Of a stretch of 64,000 nucleotides of DNA, positions 23,401-35,255 are shown one piece after another. The notes beneath the pieces are model-generated. The model was given only the letters and a program-made list of their open reading frames with translations. It had not been told where the DNA came from and did no database searches. This DNA comes from Brachypodium distachyon. Its lineage: Eukaryota; Streptophyta; Magnoliopsida; Poales; Poaceae. A program made the translations under genes and the position numbers. Positions within the stretch are counted from its first letter, which is position 1. Every line of letters begins with the position of its first letter. The stretch spans positions 46,700,914 to 46,764,913 of the forward strand of contig NC_016132.3 of assembly GCF_000005505.3 (NCBI RefSeq). Reading direction: 5' to 3'.

Positions 23401-26400
23401 AGTGCAAAATAAGAAAATTAAGATATGACAAAAAATAATAATGACAGATCTAATTGTACTATTTTTTACCTAAACACTTTGAATATATTAATAGTCAAAG
23501 TTTGACTACATGCTTTCTAGGGCATCACCTGCTTCCGAATGAAGGTATTATTAGGTAGAAGTAAATCCAAGATAATTAACATATTGCATACATCGTAGTT
23601 GAAACAAAGTTCACCACAAGATGCTTACCCAGGAAAAACTCAACTTCTTGCCACACTTCCTGTGAGGAGCTGTTCTCTATATCCAGCTGCAAAGATTACA
23701 TTCAACTGTTCAAGATATTTCGCTGGTTTGTCAAAGAAAGTTTGCAATTGCAAGTTTAATAGTTCCAATTCTTAGTTGCACTTATATTTGAATATATAAT
23801 GTTTTAACCAAAATAAGATTAAAGAATTATATGCCATTTAGTGGAATCACAAATTAATCTAATATAATGGCTTTATCAGTTAACCACCATATACTTCAGC
23901 ATATTTGCTCCAAATGATAATGACATCTTGGGTTCCTTGAAAAATGTTCGAATTTTTAAGAATTGGGATTCTTTCTGAGTTATAAAACTGTACCGGAAAC
24001 ATATGTCAGGAAGTACATGTTAGAGTAATGTTAGAGGCGTATATAGTCATATGTGAGCCATGTAATATCCTCGTTGTATAAGGGGTTTTATGCATATTTA
24101 CCAAACCAGTACGTGTATATATACTGTTAGCCGACTTTTAAGAGGACATCTTTTGAAACAGACAGAGTATCATTTATTGGTCAAATCATCACTTTACTCC
24201 CACCATGTATAGCATTTATAACACAGTTGTTGATTTAAAATTGTGTAAAATATAAAAGATGAACTATAAGAAATAATGCACATACCGTTGTTTCAATAAT
24301 GACGGCAACAAGGTTCATCAGAAGAACAAAAACAATTATGTACTCAAACTGGCGGCTCCGCACAAAAGATTTCAACCTTTCACATAGTGGTGCATGGTAA
24401 AAAGATGGAAACTTTTCCAGATAAGAAGGCTGCAAACATGTGTACAACAATAAGTCAAATAATTCAAAATGCTGTTTACAGACACAAGATTAACATTTAA
24501 TATTATAAGTTCAAACTTCAAAGTTTTTCTATCCCTGGTAAAATAAAATTGCATCTGTATCCATGGCAACCAAACGATTCCAGCAATGACCGTTGATACA
24601 TTTGCACGCAGCGCATTATCATAAAATAAACGACGTTCTTACAGTTACAGTTCTCGAACTTTTACTAAAATATAAACTACAAGTTAACAGGCAAAGGTGT
24701 AAATTGGAGACAACATCAATTAAAAGATGACATGTATTTTAGAAGGGAGAGGACATAATTCTCATAACATAGCAAGGTGCAGAATCATGATCATCAAAGT
24801 AAGTGCAACATACTGGTGGTTCTTTCTGGAACTTTATTGCAATAGTATTGCATAGGTCAGCAAATTCTTCAGAGGTAACCTGGGCAAGAATAAATAAATT
24901 AGAATGATCTGATATGTAATATCATAAAATGCTGATATAAGTTAATTTCCAAATTAAAATATCACTGAGGTAGAAGTGCATCACTGGCACTCTAGCAGCA
25001 TCTTTAAATCACTAGCACTGAGCACGCTAGCAGCATTTTGATTGGTTGAATCAGTCTTACCATGTAATTATTTCTTCAGAGGTTGAGATCACTAGCACTC
25101 TAGCAGCATAGTTAAGTGTCTGATTTGGTATGGCCATTCTTTGTAATTTTTACAATGATTTTCTTCTCGAAAAGAGCATATACTTGCAAATATTATCCAA
25201 GATAGACTAGATTGCCTAGGGAGGATCTAGGTAACTTCTCATTGGTAGAAGAAATAGGCACCCAAATTCGAGCTGAAGAGGACTCAAATCTGGGTGGTGG
25301 GGGTGTACAGACACACATCCCACCAGCTAAGCTAGGCTGGGTTCCTTGCAAATATTGCATTTTGAAAATCCAATTCATGAGGTCCAGCAGAAACTCCAAA
25401 TTTCAGATCCACAAATATTTATGCACCATCTCTGGTATATGTACCACCAGCTGGAGCAAGCAACATTATGAGTTTATCACTAAGCATACTTTTCTTCAAT
25501 GGAACTAAAATTATTGCTGACTTCATAAAACGAAAACATGCCAATTGAAGATAAGTTGAGCACATACCTTGAAATCACCACTCCGATCAAGCTCAGTAAA
25601 AATTAATTCAAAATCTTCCCTCGAGGTTTTAGGTAAGGACCTACAAAAGTGAGATACATTTAGTTGTAAGGGAGAAAATTGACTCCAATCAGGGGTTCCA
25701 ATCTCAAGGCGATGTACCAGTAAGAGTGCCAGAAGAAGAGAGAATATAGAAGCATGAAAAAGAAAGTCAAAGAAAGAATAGGGTTTCCCTCACCCTTGTA
25801 TTCCTAATCCATAGACCAAGTTTGTTCTTTTTACCCTTACTTTTCCTCCCACACAAGGGTCACTTGTAACTCATCCGTCGTATGAAGAAAGAGCTCTCCC
25901 TTGGGTGAGACCCAGGCTTCTTGAGGTGATCACTCACGCCCAACGATCATTCCCACATGTAGGCATGGAGAGGAAAAGTCCAGAAGGAAGTCTGCTTTGT
26001 GGCAATGGATTTTCCGATGGCACTGGCACTAAGTAACTCATGCTCAAGGTTGCAACTCTTAACAGGATTACGCCCCTCTCACTTAGGTGGTCATGGCCAA
26101 ACCTGGTTAGAAAATATCGTTCTCTATCTCTCGCAAGGCCATGGTACATGCTCATTTTTACCTTCCCTACTATAATCCCGATGCTCGATAGCACCGCAAC
26201 ACATTGGCCTAACCAACACTCAACCGACACCCCCTCTCTTATGTTTTTTTTACTATGGCAGCCATACTTGATCTAGGAGCTATCAAGAATATGACAATTT
26301 CTCAATACAAGGAACTAGCTTGAACTGGATACTTTGGATACCCCAGTGGCATGGAGTTAATTTATTTTGGACCTGAGTTGGGTCAAGTTTTTTTCGCAAT

Positions 26401-29400
26401 GTTTGTGCTGTTCCCTGAAGGATCTCAAGTTTACCAAACACGTAGCTAACAGATTCAGGTATGAATATTCCTAGAAGTTTCCTGGATAAGAAAAAAAATG
26501 CAACACATATGTTGATTATGCATGACTGTACGTCTGCTTGTAAAATAGATGGACAGACTACCCCACAACAGGGATCGTCAAAAAGACTTACTAATGAACA
26601 ATACAATGTAAGAGGGTGCTTTGATAAGGATATGCAGTGTAACGTATGAGGCCACTTTGGTTACCTGTACTTGTTGAGCTCATTAAGTAATGATATGCAC
26701 TGTTCCTTGTTGAGATAACCCTCACCCTGATGTAAAAAAACAAGCAAGATCAACAACCAACAAGAAATTATATCTCATGAATGAATGCAACGACAACTTG
26801 GTACTCCTGCTATGTGAAACTGTTGAAAGTGTGAATATATAACCCACCTTTCCTTCCCAGTATAGAATTTTAGATGAACTAATTAGTTGGTGCATGAAAC
26901 AAGACGCACATTAGATATATCTTGATTTTTATTGTAGCTTTACAATTTACCTGTCATAGCTTGTTTTCATTCCATGGGTCATTTTGTTTCACCAGTGATT
27001 TTGTATTATTCCACAGAGGTAAATACACCCGCAGTCCTACTTTTATTGACGCGGTGTCAGTTTAGTCCTAAAACTATGAAACTGAACACTTTAGTCCTAA
27101 TTTTATGATAAGTGGTGCACCCGAGGTCCTAAGTTCGTTCGGGCGCGTCTGACTCGCCTACATGGCACGTTGACCGCGTACACATCGGCTCAGGGGCGTT
27201 TGGCAGGAGTTTTTCCACCGCGACGGTTGGGAATTTTTGCAGAAAACCCCCTGGCGGAGGAGGCATCCTTTTTATTTCTTCCCGCTCCGTTCCTCTCCCT
27301 TCTCTCCTTCGTACCCGACGGCGATTCTAAGGCGAAGTAGTGGCAACTCAGTGGCGACCGGCGGCGGTATAGGTGACGAGCCGGTGGGGACACGCTGGTC
27401 GTGATGGCCCCTACACGGAGGAGCTGGCCATCGACCTCGTTGTCATGGCGGCGGCGACTGAGAAAAGAGGACAAGGAAATAGAGAGATCGAACAGAAAAC
27501 ATAGAGGACGAGGAAATAGAGAGATGAAGATGGCCCGGTTTTTATACGGGTTTTTTTGCAAAATTTCCCAATGGCAAAACTCCCGCCAAACGCCCCTGAA
27601 CCGACGCGTACGCGGTTAACATGCCACGTAGCCGAGTCAGACGCGACTGAACGAGCTTAGGACCTCGTGCGCACCACTTATCATAAAATTAGGACTAAAG
27701 TGTTCAGTTTCATAGTTTTAGGACTAAACTGACACCGCGACAATAAAAGTAGGACCGCGGGTGTATTTACCTCTATTCCACATGACAAAATGAGTTACAC
27801 AAAAAGCAAGCTTGTCAGGAGTTTCAGTGCCAGAACATTTTTCTCAAATTGGTAAAACAACAGATATGAACTGACAGCTCATTTTCTTCGAATTAGTGGA
27901 ATATCTGCTATCTCGTTTTTAATAATAGCTTTACAATTTAGTTAACATAGTAGCTTGTTTTCATTCCATTAGTCATTTGGTTTCACTAGTGATTTTGTAT
28001 TGTTCCACACAATAAAATGAGTTACACAAAAAGCAAACTTGTCACGAGTTTCAGTGCCAGAACATTTTTGTCAAATTGGTAAAACAACAGATATGAACTG
28101 ACATCATATTTTCTTCGAATTAGTGGAATATTTGCTATGAACGATGGACTTTCTCTATGAATTGCTATGACATCGTAACAACACTTGGGAACATTTCTTA
28201 TTAATTACTCCCTCCAATCCGATCCAAGACACTTATTATGGATCGGAGGGAGTACAAGAACACCAGATATAAACTGTTGGAAATTCACACAAAAATAGTA
28301 TCATTTTGTTTTGACTTTTTGCTGAAAAAGTATTTTAATAAACTATTTTTTACAAAAAATGGATTTGTTTAGAAATAGAAAAATAAAATGCAATTGTGAA
28401 AGCCCACCAAGCAGTCATCGTGATAGACGGAAGGAAGCTCCGAGGCTGACACGGTTCAGGTGGCATATATAGAGCCGCGAGTCGCCCCTCCCTCGTTGAC
28501 ACGATTCCCTCACTAAATCGGTTACCTCGAAAAGATTAGCCTTACTACCCCACTATTTGTCTAACTCAGCTTCTTTGATTCCCCCAGATGAAAAGTGAAG
28601 AACTATATTCTGGTGAAGGATTACTTGAACTCCACAGGCCAATCTAAAAAGTAAATAGGAAGTTTACCAAAATACATTTGTTAAAGTATAGCACATCAGT
28701 TCCAGGAAAACATAACAAAACACTCACATTTGTGTCGATAAGATCAAATGCCTTCTGTAATATACTTTTCCTTAAAAAGTCCACCTGACCAAGTTGCTTT
28801 GCTAGCTGGATCACAGATAATGCCATGTTAGCGCTCCACTTAGTAAGAATGCGTCAGAATTCAGAAGTAAAGAAGTAAGGATCAAGCTACTAGGGAATAG
28901 GTAAAAAAAAGTACCTGCTCTTTAAAGCTTTCATAAATGACAGCAAGAATCAAATTTGTAAGGAAGTAAACTCCCAAAAGCACATAGACGATAAAAAATA
29001 GGGAATACCAGCGAGATATCCTGCTCCAAAATGTGCAAGGTCAACTTCTGTGCATGTAGACTGCATGAATTATCATAAAAACGTCAGATATCAGTGATGG
29101 TCGTCTTACTTGTAAGCAGGGACCCATACGTCAGGATTATTGGAGGTGGTGAAGAGGACAAACATCTGATATAGTGTTGCGCCATATGATTTAAAAATGA
29201 TCTTTCCTTGTGGAGTGTCCTCAAATGTTACATAAGCTAACCAGCTTGCAAATAAGAGGAACAACAAAGAGAGCGCCTACATAACGCAGATAACCCAAAG
29301 TTATACATCAAAAAGACCGGTACTTAATGCAAACATTAATGTGAACAACTGAACATGCAGAAGCACAAGAAGTGGTGCATGGTAAAGTGAATAGATATAA

Positions 29401-32400
29401 CTATAAGAGAAGAACACATTAGCGTCCATGACTAGACTACGAAAACTATACTCACAAACTGAATATGCTATCGGGAAGCACAAAGGACTACAAAGAAAGT
29501 TATGCAATTAACCCCCCACCCCTATTTATCAGTCAGTGTCATCCCACAGTCCAACAGCATGTGCCACATATCCTTTACTATCTAAGGACTTATAACCTTG
29601 TATGTCTTGCAGTGCATTGGAGTGTGGAAGTTTGTGTATACATAAAACCTTACCAAAACATTAAGGTATGTCCCAATAATTCCGGCGAGTGTAATAGCAC
29701 ACATTCGCAGTTCCCTATTGCAAACAGAAAACATTAGTAACCGATCTGTCAAACACATAACTATGACCTTTCTTAGAAAAAATAGTATGTATCTTAGCAA
29801 CAACAAAATATAATTTTGCCCGCTATTGAACAAAGAACACGGTTAGCATGCACACCAACTATGTATCCTGTATATTTTTCTCTGCTTCTAAACAGTACGA
29901 CTATTTTTTGGATATTTGTTGCAAATCACTAACCTACCAATGTTCCACAGTTTGGAACAGATAAAAAAACACAGCATACCTGATAGTCATGATCAAAAAT
30001 GCTACACGGATGTAAGGAGCTACTCTGAAAGGCAGGGGACTAAAGGCAAACACCAGTATGTCACATGCTAAAATGAAGAGGAGGAGAACCTACAAGGTAA
30101 TGCAGAAAAATTGGTGAGCCATGGTGAGCAAGAAGGAAAAGACAGTAATACACGCGTCTAATACAGCAAGGTAATCTAATAAAACAGAAAATTTCATGTT
30201 TGAAGACACTGTCAGAATTTGGAAGAACTTGAAGTGTGAAAAGTGAGTAAAGAATATAGGAAGTGTATCTAAAAAGGGAGAACATAATTTTCTTAAAGAA
30301 AATAACTTTAGCTCATTCTTACCAACATATAGTTTCTTTATTAAAATTTGGTAAATCTGCACACACGTAACCATCATATCAAATAAGTAATAACTATTTT
30401 TTCTTGTGCCATACGGTGTTAAGAAAGAAGGGACAGAAATATTCAGCATCACTTTGCTGCCAGTTATCTTTCTGATAAACCCTGGGCCCCTAGAAAATTA
30501 AATATTGGCCTCTATTTCACCTTGGGCCCCTTTGATGATGCATAGAAAATTAGAAACTACATTCAAATAAGTCAACTTCTGTGAATTATCAGATGCTCTA
30601 AGTTCTCTCATATTTGCAGAGATAATATAAAAAAATAATGCTTTGTTACCTTCAATTTATTCATGTTGCTCTTCCAGAAAATATTTAGACCTTCATAAGA
30701 AAGTGGATAAAAGATATCCAGTACAAGAATAACAAGTGTAAGCCCCTGAAGTCCAAAACAAACATGTACAGATCAGTACGTCTGATTCAGGTTTTCAGTC
30801 CTCCATATAGATCACTACATATTCTTTGATGAAGACGTGTGTATTTTCATATTATGAAGAATTCATGATAGATCCAACCATATGATTTCTAGGATAATAG
30901 AATTTAGGTAGCTGAATGTACTAAAATACAAATGGTCTGGCGTAACTAGCTCTGCAAGACAACTAAAAATTCATCACAGTTTTTAAGCCAAGATTACTTT
31001 GCTAATTTTCAGGTGATGAGGGCCTGACTTCAACTGCCTCCTAATCTACTATCGATTGTACTGCTTCAAGATTTCTACAATTAAGGTTTAGACTCCAGAC
31101 ACTGCATATAAGCACTACCCTTATAAGGAAAGCCCCTACCTCATATATCAGAGATTCAGTTTTGCTGAAGTATGGCAACTGCCCAAGAAAGTAAAGATCC
31201 CTTTGATCACAAGCATCCTGAGCATCTTTCCAGCACCAGAGAGGCTTCTGAAAACACAAACAAAACAAATTCATGATCATTACCATAAGGGAATCATGAC
31301 ATTGTGTGTACTTTCTTCTATATTTTCACCGTGGCAAGCGTTTCGTTGAGAGAATGAAGTGGAATATAATGGAATGGTTCTACTTTTGGAGGTGATTCTT
31401 GCATTTGGTTCCTGAAATATAGAAAAGTGGAACGGAACCACATGGTTCCTCGAAAGGGAATATTCCCCTAATATGCCTAACCATCCCATTCCTCAAAAAA
31501 TGTAGGAATGAGTTGGTTCCAGGTGGAGCAATGATTCCAAGTGTTTGGTTCTTGAAATATGCAAAACTAGAACCGTTCCATTACATTCCATTCCTAAAGG
31601 AACAGAACTGTTCCATTCCATTCCACCTCACTCATTCCATTCCACCTCACTCTGCAACCAAACACTACCGACAACGCCTAGTTATTTACAATGTCAACCT
31701 TTAGTCCTTTACCTAAAAAATATAATGGATAGGTTCCACTTTCTGAGAACTAACCTCGAGAAAATTCAAAAGAATCAAAGCAAAGAGGTTAAGTGACCAT
31801 AACCAGTCCAGCCGGAGATACACAAAATAGAACCTCATAGCCCTCTCAAACTTTGTGTCATTCAAGACATCCTCAGGGATGCCAACACCATCTTCTGCCT
31901 GCAAGGTATGGTAATTAGACTCTCGAGCAACTCAACAATTGCAATGAAAAACACAGATGAAGGGTTAGTTCCAGATCACAAAAGAAGCCAGAACACATAT
32001 TCTTCCAAAAAGAAGATTTTGCAGCACAAAAGAAGCCACAACACAATTGCCCCATAATGTCTTGCAGAAGGAAATGGCACTTGCTACACTAAGGCCCTTA
32101 TTCTAATGTTGTCTAGGAGATATGTTAAACTCAAAGCTTCAAACAAAATGGCATAATAGATCGTGATCAATTACTAAAATTTTTGGCACTTCATCAGATA
32201 CCACTCGTGAAACACAAGCACACTACCTAACAAGTGGAACAAATCATACCACATAGATAGATCAACAGCCTCAACTTCGCATGAACTCTAACCAAGCAGA
32301 AAATATATGAAACCACTCAAATCAGCACTCCACTCCAGAGGCAATTAAAACTTCAAGTCACTAAAAAAATCACTTGCTGACATCTAATATTCTGGTTGAA

Positions 32401-32996
32401 TTGATGAGCTTCTCGAATTGAAGTCTAGAACACCATAACACATTAGCTCAAAAGAAGAAGAGGACATCTAGAACCACATGAATATCGGCATTGGGCCGTG
32501 AACGATGCCCAAAATTACTTAAACGGCACATCAAGCAGTGCCACTGCTTCCTATCGTCACACCGAATAGAGCGCAAGCTCCAAACCGTCTACGCGCAACA
32601 ACCACAAGAGCTCTGCGCCAAATCTCAGCATGCCGAGCTTGGGCAGACAATTCATCAAGCACTTCTCCTACGCATTCTCACTCGCCAGTCACCAGCCAGT
32701 AGAGCCAACGCCCCACGAACATCTCGATTGTCGATTCCCGACTACGCTATGCTATTCGCTTAATGAAACAGAGAAAGTAGAGCAGAGGATGGAGGTGCGC
32801 GAGAGAGAGAGTGGGAACCGACGAGGTCGACGAGAGCGGCAGCCTTCTGGTAACGGTCGCCGTACGCTAGGGCGTCAGACCGCCGGCGGTACTCCCTCGA
32901 GCTCCGCCCGCCGCCGGCTACGAGGTGGCTGATGGAGGACGACGAGCCGCGCTCCGCCTCCTCCTCGGCGATGAGAGGCGCCTCCGCTCCCCACAT
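17449..32996 (-). CDS. TPC1: TPC1, vacuolar two-pore cation channel, 742 aa, 23 exons
   Basis: Exons in gene order: 32996-32823, 31898-31755, 31247-31140, 30745-30650, 30089-29980, 29714-29654, 29276-29110, 29020-28915, 28805-28728, 26726-26665, 25640-25568, 24879-24814, 24429-24286, 23686-23629, 22129-22022, 20282-20219, 19732-19564, 19086-19022, 18349-18259, 18100-18014, 17800-17729, 17654-17614, 17533-17449. All junctions are GT-AG; the sum is 2229 nt. The protein forms the slow-vacuolar channel of the tonoplast: two six-helix domains joined by a Ca2+-binding linker. Visible: an acidic di-leucine-like N-terminus (EAPLIAEEE); pore I filter TTSNNPDVW (274-282); EF-hand loops at 346-357 and 387-398 (the second canonical); an Arg-rich S4 in domain II (541-560); pore II filter VMGNW (639-643). 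Length fits the family (AtTPC1 733 aa). Luminal residues E250, D251 and D465 are kept, but the cluster near 616-618 differs (see findings). Confidence 0.97.
18393..18577 (+). mobile_element. Short retroposon with 11-bp target-site duplication in a TPC1 intron
   Basis: 'atctgaaacaa' occurs at 18382-18392 and 18578-18588. The 185-bp insert ends with a small hairpin 'acgcattctgatgcgt' followed by 'gttcgagaaacaaaaa', the same type of 3' end as the inserts at 41473-41643 and 41973-42048. It lies antisense to TPC1. Confidence 0.75.
19429..19521. mobile_element. Stowaway MITE in a TPC1 intron
   Basis: A 93-bp element is flanked by TA. Its ends 'ctcccttcgatccataataa' and 'ttattatggatcggagggag' are almost perfect inverted repeats, so the element can fold into a long hairpin. 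Confidence 0.92.
20473..21633. mobile_element. hAT-like non-autonomous DNA transposon carrying a captured gene fragment
   Basis: The ends 'tcaggatgc' and 'gcatcctga' are inverted repeats, with subterminal stretches rich in 'gggtat/accc' words on both sides. 'gctgtgg' is duplicated at 20466-20472 and 21634-21640. The terminal design resembles the element at 38317-38900. The interior (about 20640-21115) is GC-rich and unlike the surrounding intron. It encodes in pieces a basic N-terminus, a hydrophobic helix ([20 protein letters not shown]) and then, in a shifted frame, an acidic/Ser-rich stretch ending at 'gacctcag|gtgatt', a likely exon-intron border. That looks like the first exon of a type II membrane protein carried by the transposon. 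No transposase is seen. Confidence 0.7.
22691..22748. mobile_element. Decayed Stowaway-like fragment
   Basis: It starts with TA plus 'ctccctccgatccaaagt' and contains 'cgacacttattatggat', but the right end has decayed. It is a relic in a TPC1 intron. Confidence 0.5.
22914..23156 (-). mobile_element. TRIM (miniature LTR retrotransposon) in a TPC1 intron
   Basis: Two direct repeats of about 80 bp (22914-22993 and 23074-23156) begin 'tgtcaagcttcatg' on the plus strand; read on the minus strand each starts TG and ends CA. Immediately inside the minus-strand 5' LTR (complement of 23061-23073) is 'tggtatcagagcc', which matches the initiator-tRNA-Met primer binding site used by many plant LTR elements. 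The internal region is only about 80 bp and codes for nothing. This is the architecture of TRIM/SMART elements of grasses. A matching 5-bp target duplication is not evident. Confidence 0.85.
23312..23545. mobile_element. Stowaway-like MITE, 234 bp, in a TPC1 intron
   Basis: TA flanks both ends. The termini 'ctccctccattcggaa' and 'ttccgaatgaagg' are inverted repeats. The interior is AT-rich without coding potential. Confidence 0.75.
26918..28137. repeat. Tandem duplication of a ~230-bp TPC1 intron segment
   Basis: Copy 1 runs from about 26918 to 27908 and is interrupted by the Mutator-like element; copy 2 runs from about 27909 to 28137. Shared words include 'tagcttgttttcattccat', 'gagttacacaaaaagcaa' and 'aacaacagatatgaactgac'. 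Copy 2 has no insertion and therefore preserves the empty site. Confidence 0.88.
27016..27773. mobile_element. Mutator-like element (long terminal inverted repeats, 9-bp TSD)
   Basis: 'tattccaca' is duplicated at 27007-27015 and 27774-27782. The element starts 'gaggtaaatacacccg' and ends 'cgggtgtatttacctc'. The inverted repeats extend about 240 bp on each side (27016-27255 against 27540-27773). Long repeats and a 9-bp duplication are typical of Mutator. The roughly 280-bp centre is GC-rich and holds a minus-strand open frame (27190-27561) without a recognised domain, so it may be a small gene capture. No transposase is present. Confidence 0.88.
28208..28252. mobile_element. Minimal Stowaway MITE relic, 45 bp
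   Basis: TA-flanked 'ctccctccaatccgatcc' and 'ggatcggagggag' are close to each other with almost no interior. It is probably an internal deletion derivative. Confidence 0.7.
31330..31672. mobile_element. Possible DNA-transposon MITE in TPC1 intron 2
   Basis: The left side 'gcaagcgtttcgttgag' and the right side 'gcaaccaaacactac' form an imperfect inverted repeat, followed inward by mirrored 'gaatggaatg/cattccattc' words. 'tttggttcctgaaatat' and 'tttggttcttgaaatat' also repeat inside. Exact ends and target duplication could not be fixed. Confidence 0.4.
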
Positions 32997-33018
32997 CTCT
33001 CTCTCTCTCTCTCTCTCC
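32997..33018 (-). repeat. (GA)n tract directly before the TPC1 start codon
   Basis: On the minus strand an uninterrupted GA repeat of about 22 nt ends at the ATG of TPC1. It lies in the 5' UTR. GA/CT-rich leaders are common in plant genes; a regulatory role is not shown by sequence. Confidence 0.85.
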
Positions 33019-35255
33019 CGCGCCTAGACTCGGATGCAAGTGAAGATCTGAAGCTAAGAGCAAATTTGGAAACGGAACTGGAAGCGGATTAGTTTAAACG
33101 AGTGTTGCGAGGAACTGGAGTGCGATTAGAAGCGATTGGAATGGATCGTGCTGAGGTAGTAGTCAGCCACGTTGCAGGCAGCTCCTCTAGGCTCTCTGGC
33201 TGCCGCATATGGAATGGAACACACGTCGTCCGGGATCTCGTGGCGATTGACGCGCGAGCCAATAGCGCACAACAGGGAGATGGGACACCAGCGAGGCAGC
33301 GCGAGGAACTCGGCTTGCACGCGTGCAGCGCTCTGTAAAGTAGCCCATTGGTGGAAACCGCTGTTCGGTGTCAGATCTAGTATTGTGTGGCTTTCGGCAC
33401 CGTTGGGGATCGGATCGGATATTATTCGGAATTTCGGATGTCGGGATGGGGGATAAACAATGAGCGGAATTTGCGCGATCTTCCACGTGGTTAGCTAAAA
33501 AATATGCAAAAATCGTTTGTACTACTAGGTACGTCTGAAAGCAAAGGGCTGTGGGTTGCAGCCTTGTAGGTGTTGAAGAGCTTGTGCAGTTTTCCTGATT
33601 TCATGTTTGCTCCAAACGACTTGATTTGAAGCTCGACTTTGCAAGTTAGATCTAATAAAGCTCGACTTGTAATTTTCCATGCTCGACAACCGTCTCAACA
33701 TGCCATTACACGCGACACCCATGAAGATTTCCAACGGAAATTGTACAAGTATCTACAGGCATAATCTTTTATATCTAAACATGAGAAACTCACTAATTGA
33801 TTTCTCTCAATATGCAAGCATGCCACATTATCACACTTATTTGATTTCTCTCAACAAGTAAGCATGTCACGGCATCACACCATTAATTTGTTCACACCTA
33901 TTTAGTGGAAAACTCATATGTTTTTCACATACATACATGCTATTTTTTTCATCAAACTATTTACACCAAGTGAATAATCTATAATCTATCTACAATTTCA
34001 TTATACATTTTCGATACTCTTTTGTTGCTACTTTTCACTCATGTATGTTAACTAAAAATTTCCTCAACAACTCACGTATGTTAACCAAAAATGTCTGCAA
34101 CAACGTGCGGGGCATCATCTAGTATATAAAATATATGGGGGAGCGATGCAGAGAAACGAAAAAATACACGCGATCTACCGTTATTGTTCTATTGCATCAA
34201 TAATACATGGATCTTAGAAAATTTGTGCTTTCTCAGGTGTATCTGTGTGGGTAAGCAAAAGTGAAAAAGGACACGACACATTTTGTATTTAATAAATGAG
34301 AAACAATGTAACTACTCTTTCAATTTTTTTTCATATACTTTTCGTCCTCCAGCTATAGAAACTGGGCATCTATGATCCTTCGCTCATGCAAGGCTTTGTA
34401 GAAAACAAATTGACTTGGTGGATAAAAAGAAAAATGATGAGCGAAGATGCAATTTCAAGACCAAAATTGTGATATGTCGACATTGTGGCCTCTTTTTTAT
34501 GGGGTGAGCTATGGAGGGACCCACTGGCGTCGACAGTGAAAGGAACAGAAAAGGTTAAGTGATTATTTACATAAATTATTCAAGAGTTGGAAAATGAAAA
34601 ATCTAGGTTACGTAGTATTTTTGGATACTTGATAAGTCGTCACACACATTGCACATTTGTCAGCCTCGGGAAATGGCATGCACGCCTGAGAAAGGACAAA
34701 ATCATTTTGTCTCGCAAAGAGAGTTGCACATGTTGACTTCTAAAAAAATCTATAACCTCTAATTTTAGTAGGGATTTGATTGTTATTTTTGTTCACTCGG
34801 TTTCAATCTCTTGCATTTTGTTTGCTGAATCAAAAGGCCATATTGTCATTCTAAATTATATTGAGGGTCATTTCTTTTTGACTTCCTGGACCGTCTTTTC
34901 TGAGAAGCTGTCCTCATCCAGCTTTCTGGAGAAGTCGCCACCTAAATTTAATTAGACTATCAAAATACCAAACTAGTTTGGCCTAAAATACTTTGAAGGT
35001 CTAGCTAAATCTGTGATGCAACTTCTTCAGACGAGAGCAGAAGCCGGGAAGCCGAGAACAGCATGATACTCCTGTCAAAACTCCAAAGATAACTGCGCCT
35101 TCATAGTTGAGTTCCCGTCTTAGCGTGAAACTGGAGTATGCCAACCTTCCGTCCACCGCCCAGAGCAATCTATAGTTCTATACCCCCGGATAAGATAACA
35201 TCACCGGCACAAGCGCGGGCAGCAACTCGAGCTCCTCCCATCTGGGTCTCCAGCC
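33019..35255. promoter_or_regulatory. Divergent intergenic region of TPC1 and the bS20c gene
   Basis: About 2.2 kb separate the two start codons, which point away from each other, so both promoters must lie here. The first 450 bp on the TPC1 side are GC-rich and the middle (33500-34950) is AT-rich without recognised genes. No individual promoter element is assigned with confidence. Confidence 0.5.

Noticed and set aside
24960..25110. Short repeated words 'tcactagcact' and 'ctagcagcat' as a possible array
   Set aside because: The spacing is irregular and copies are few. It is ordinary intronic repeat sequence, not a CRISPR-like or satellite array.
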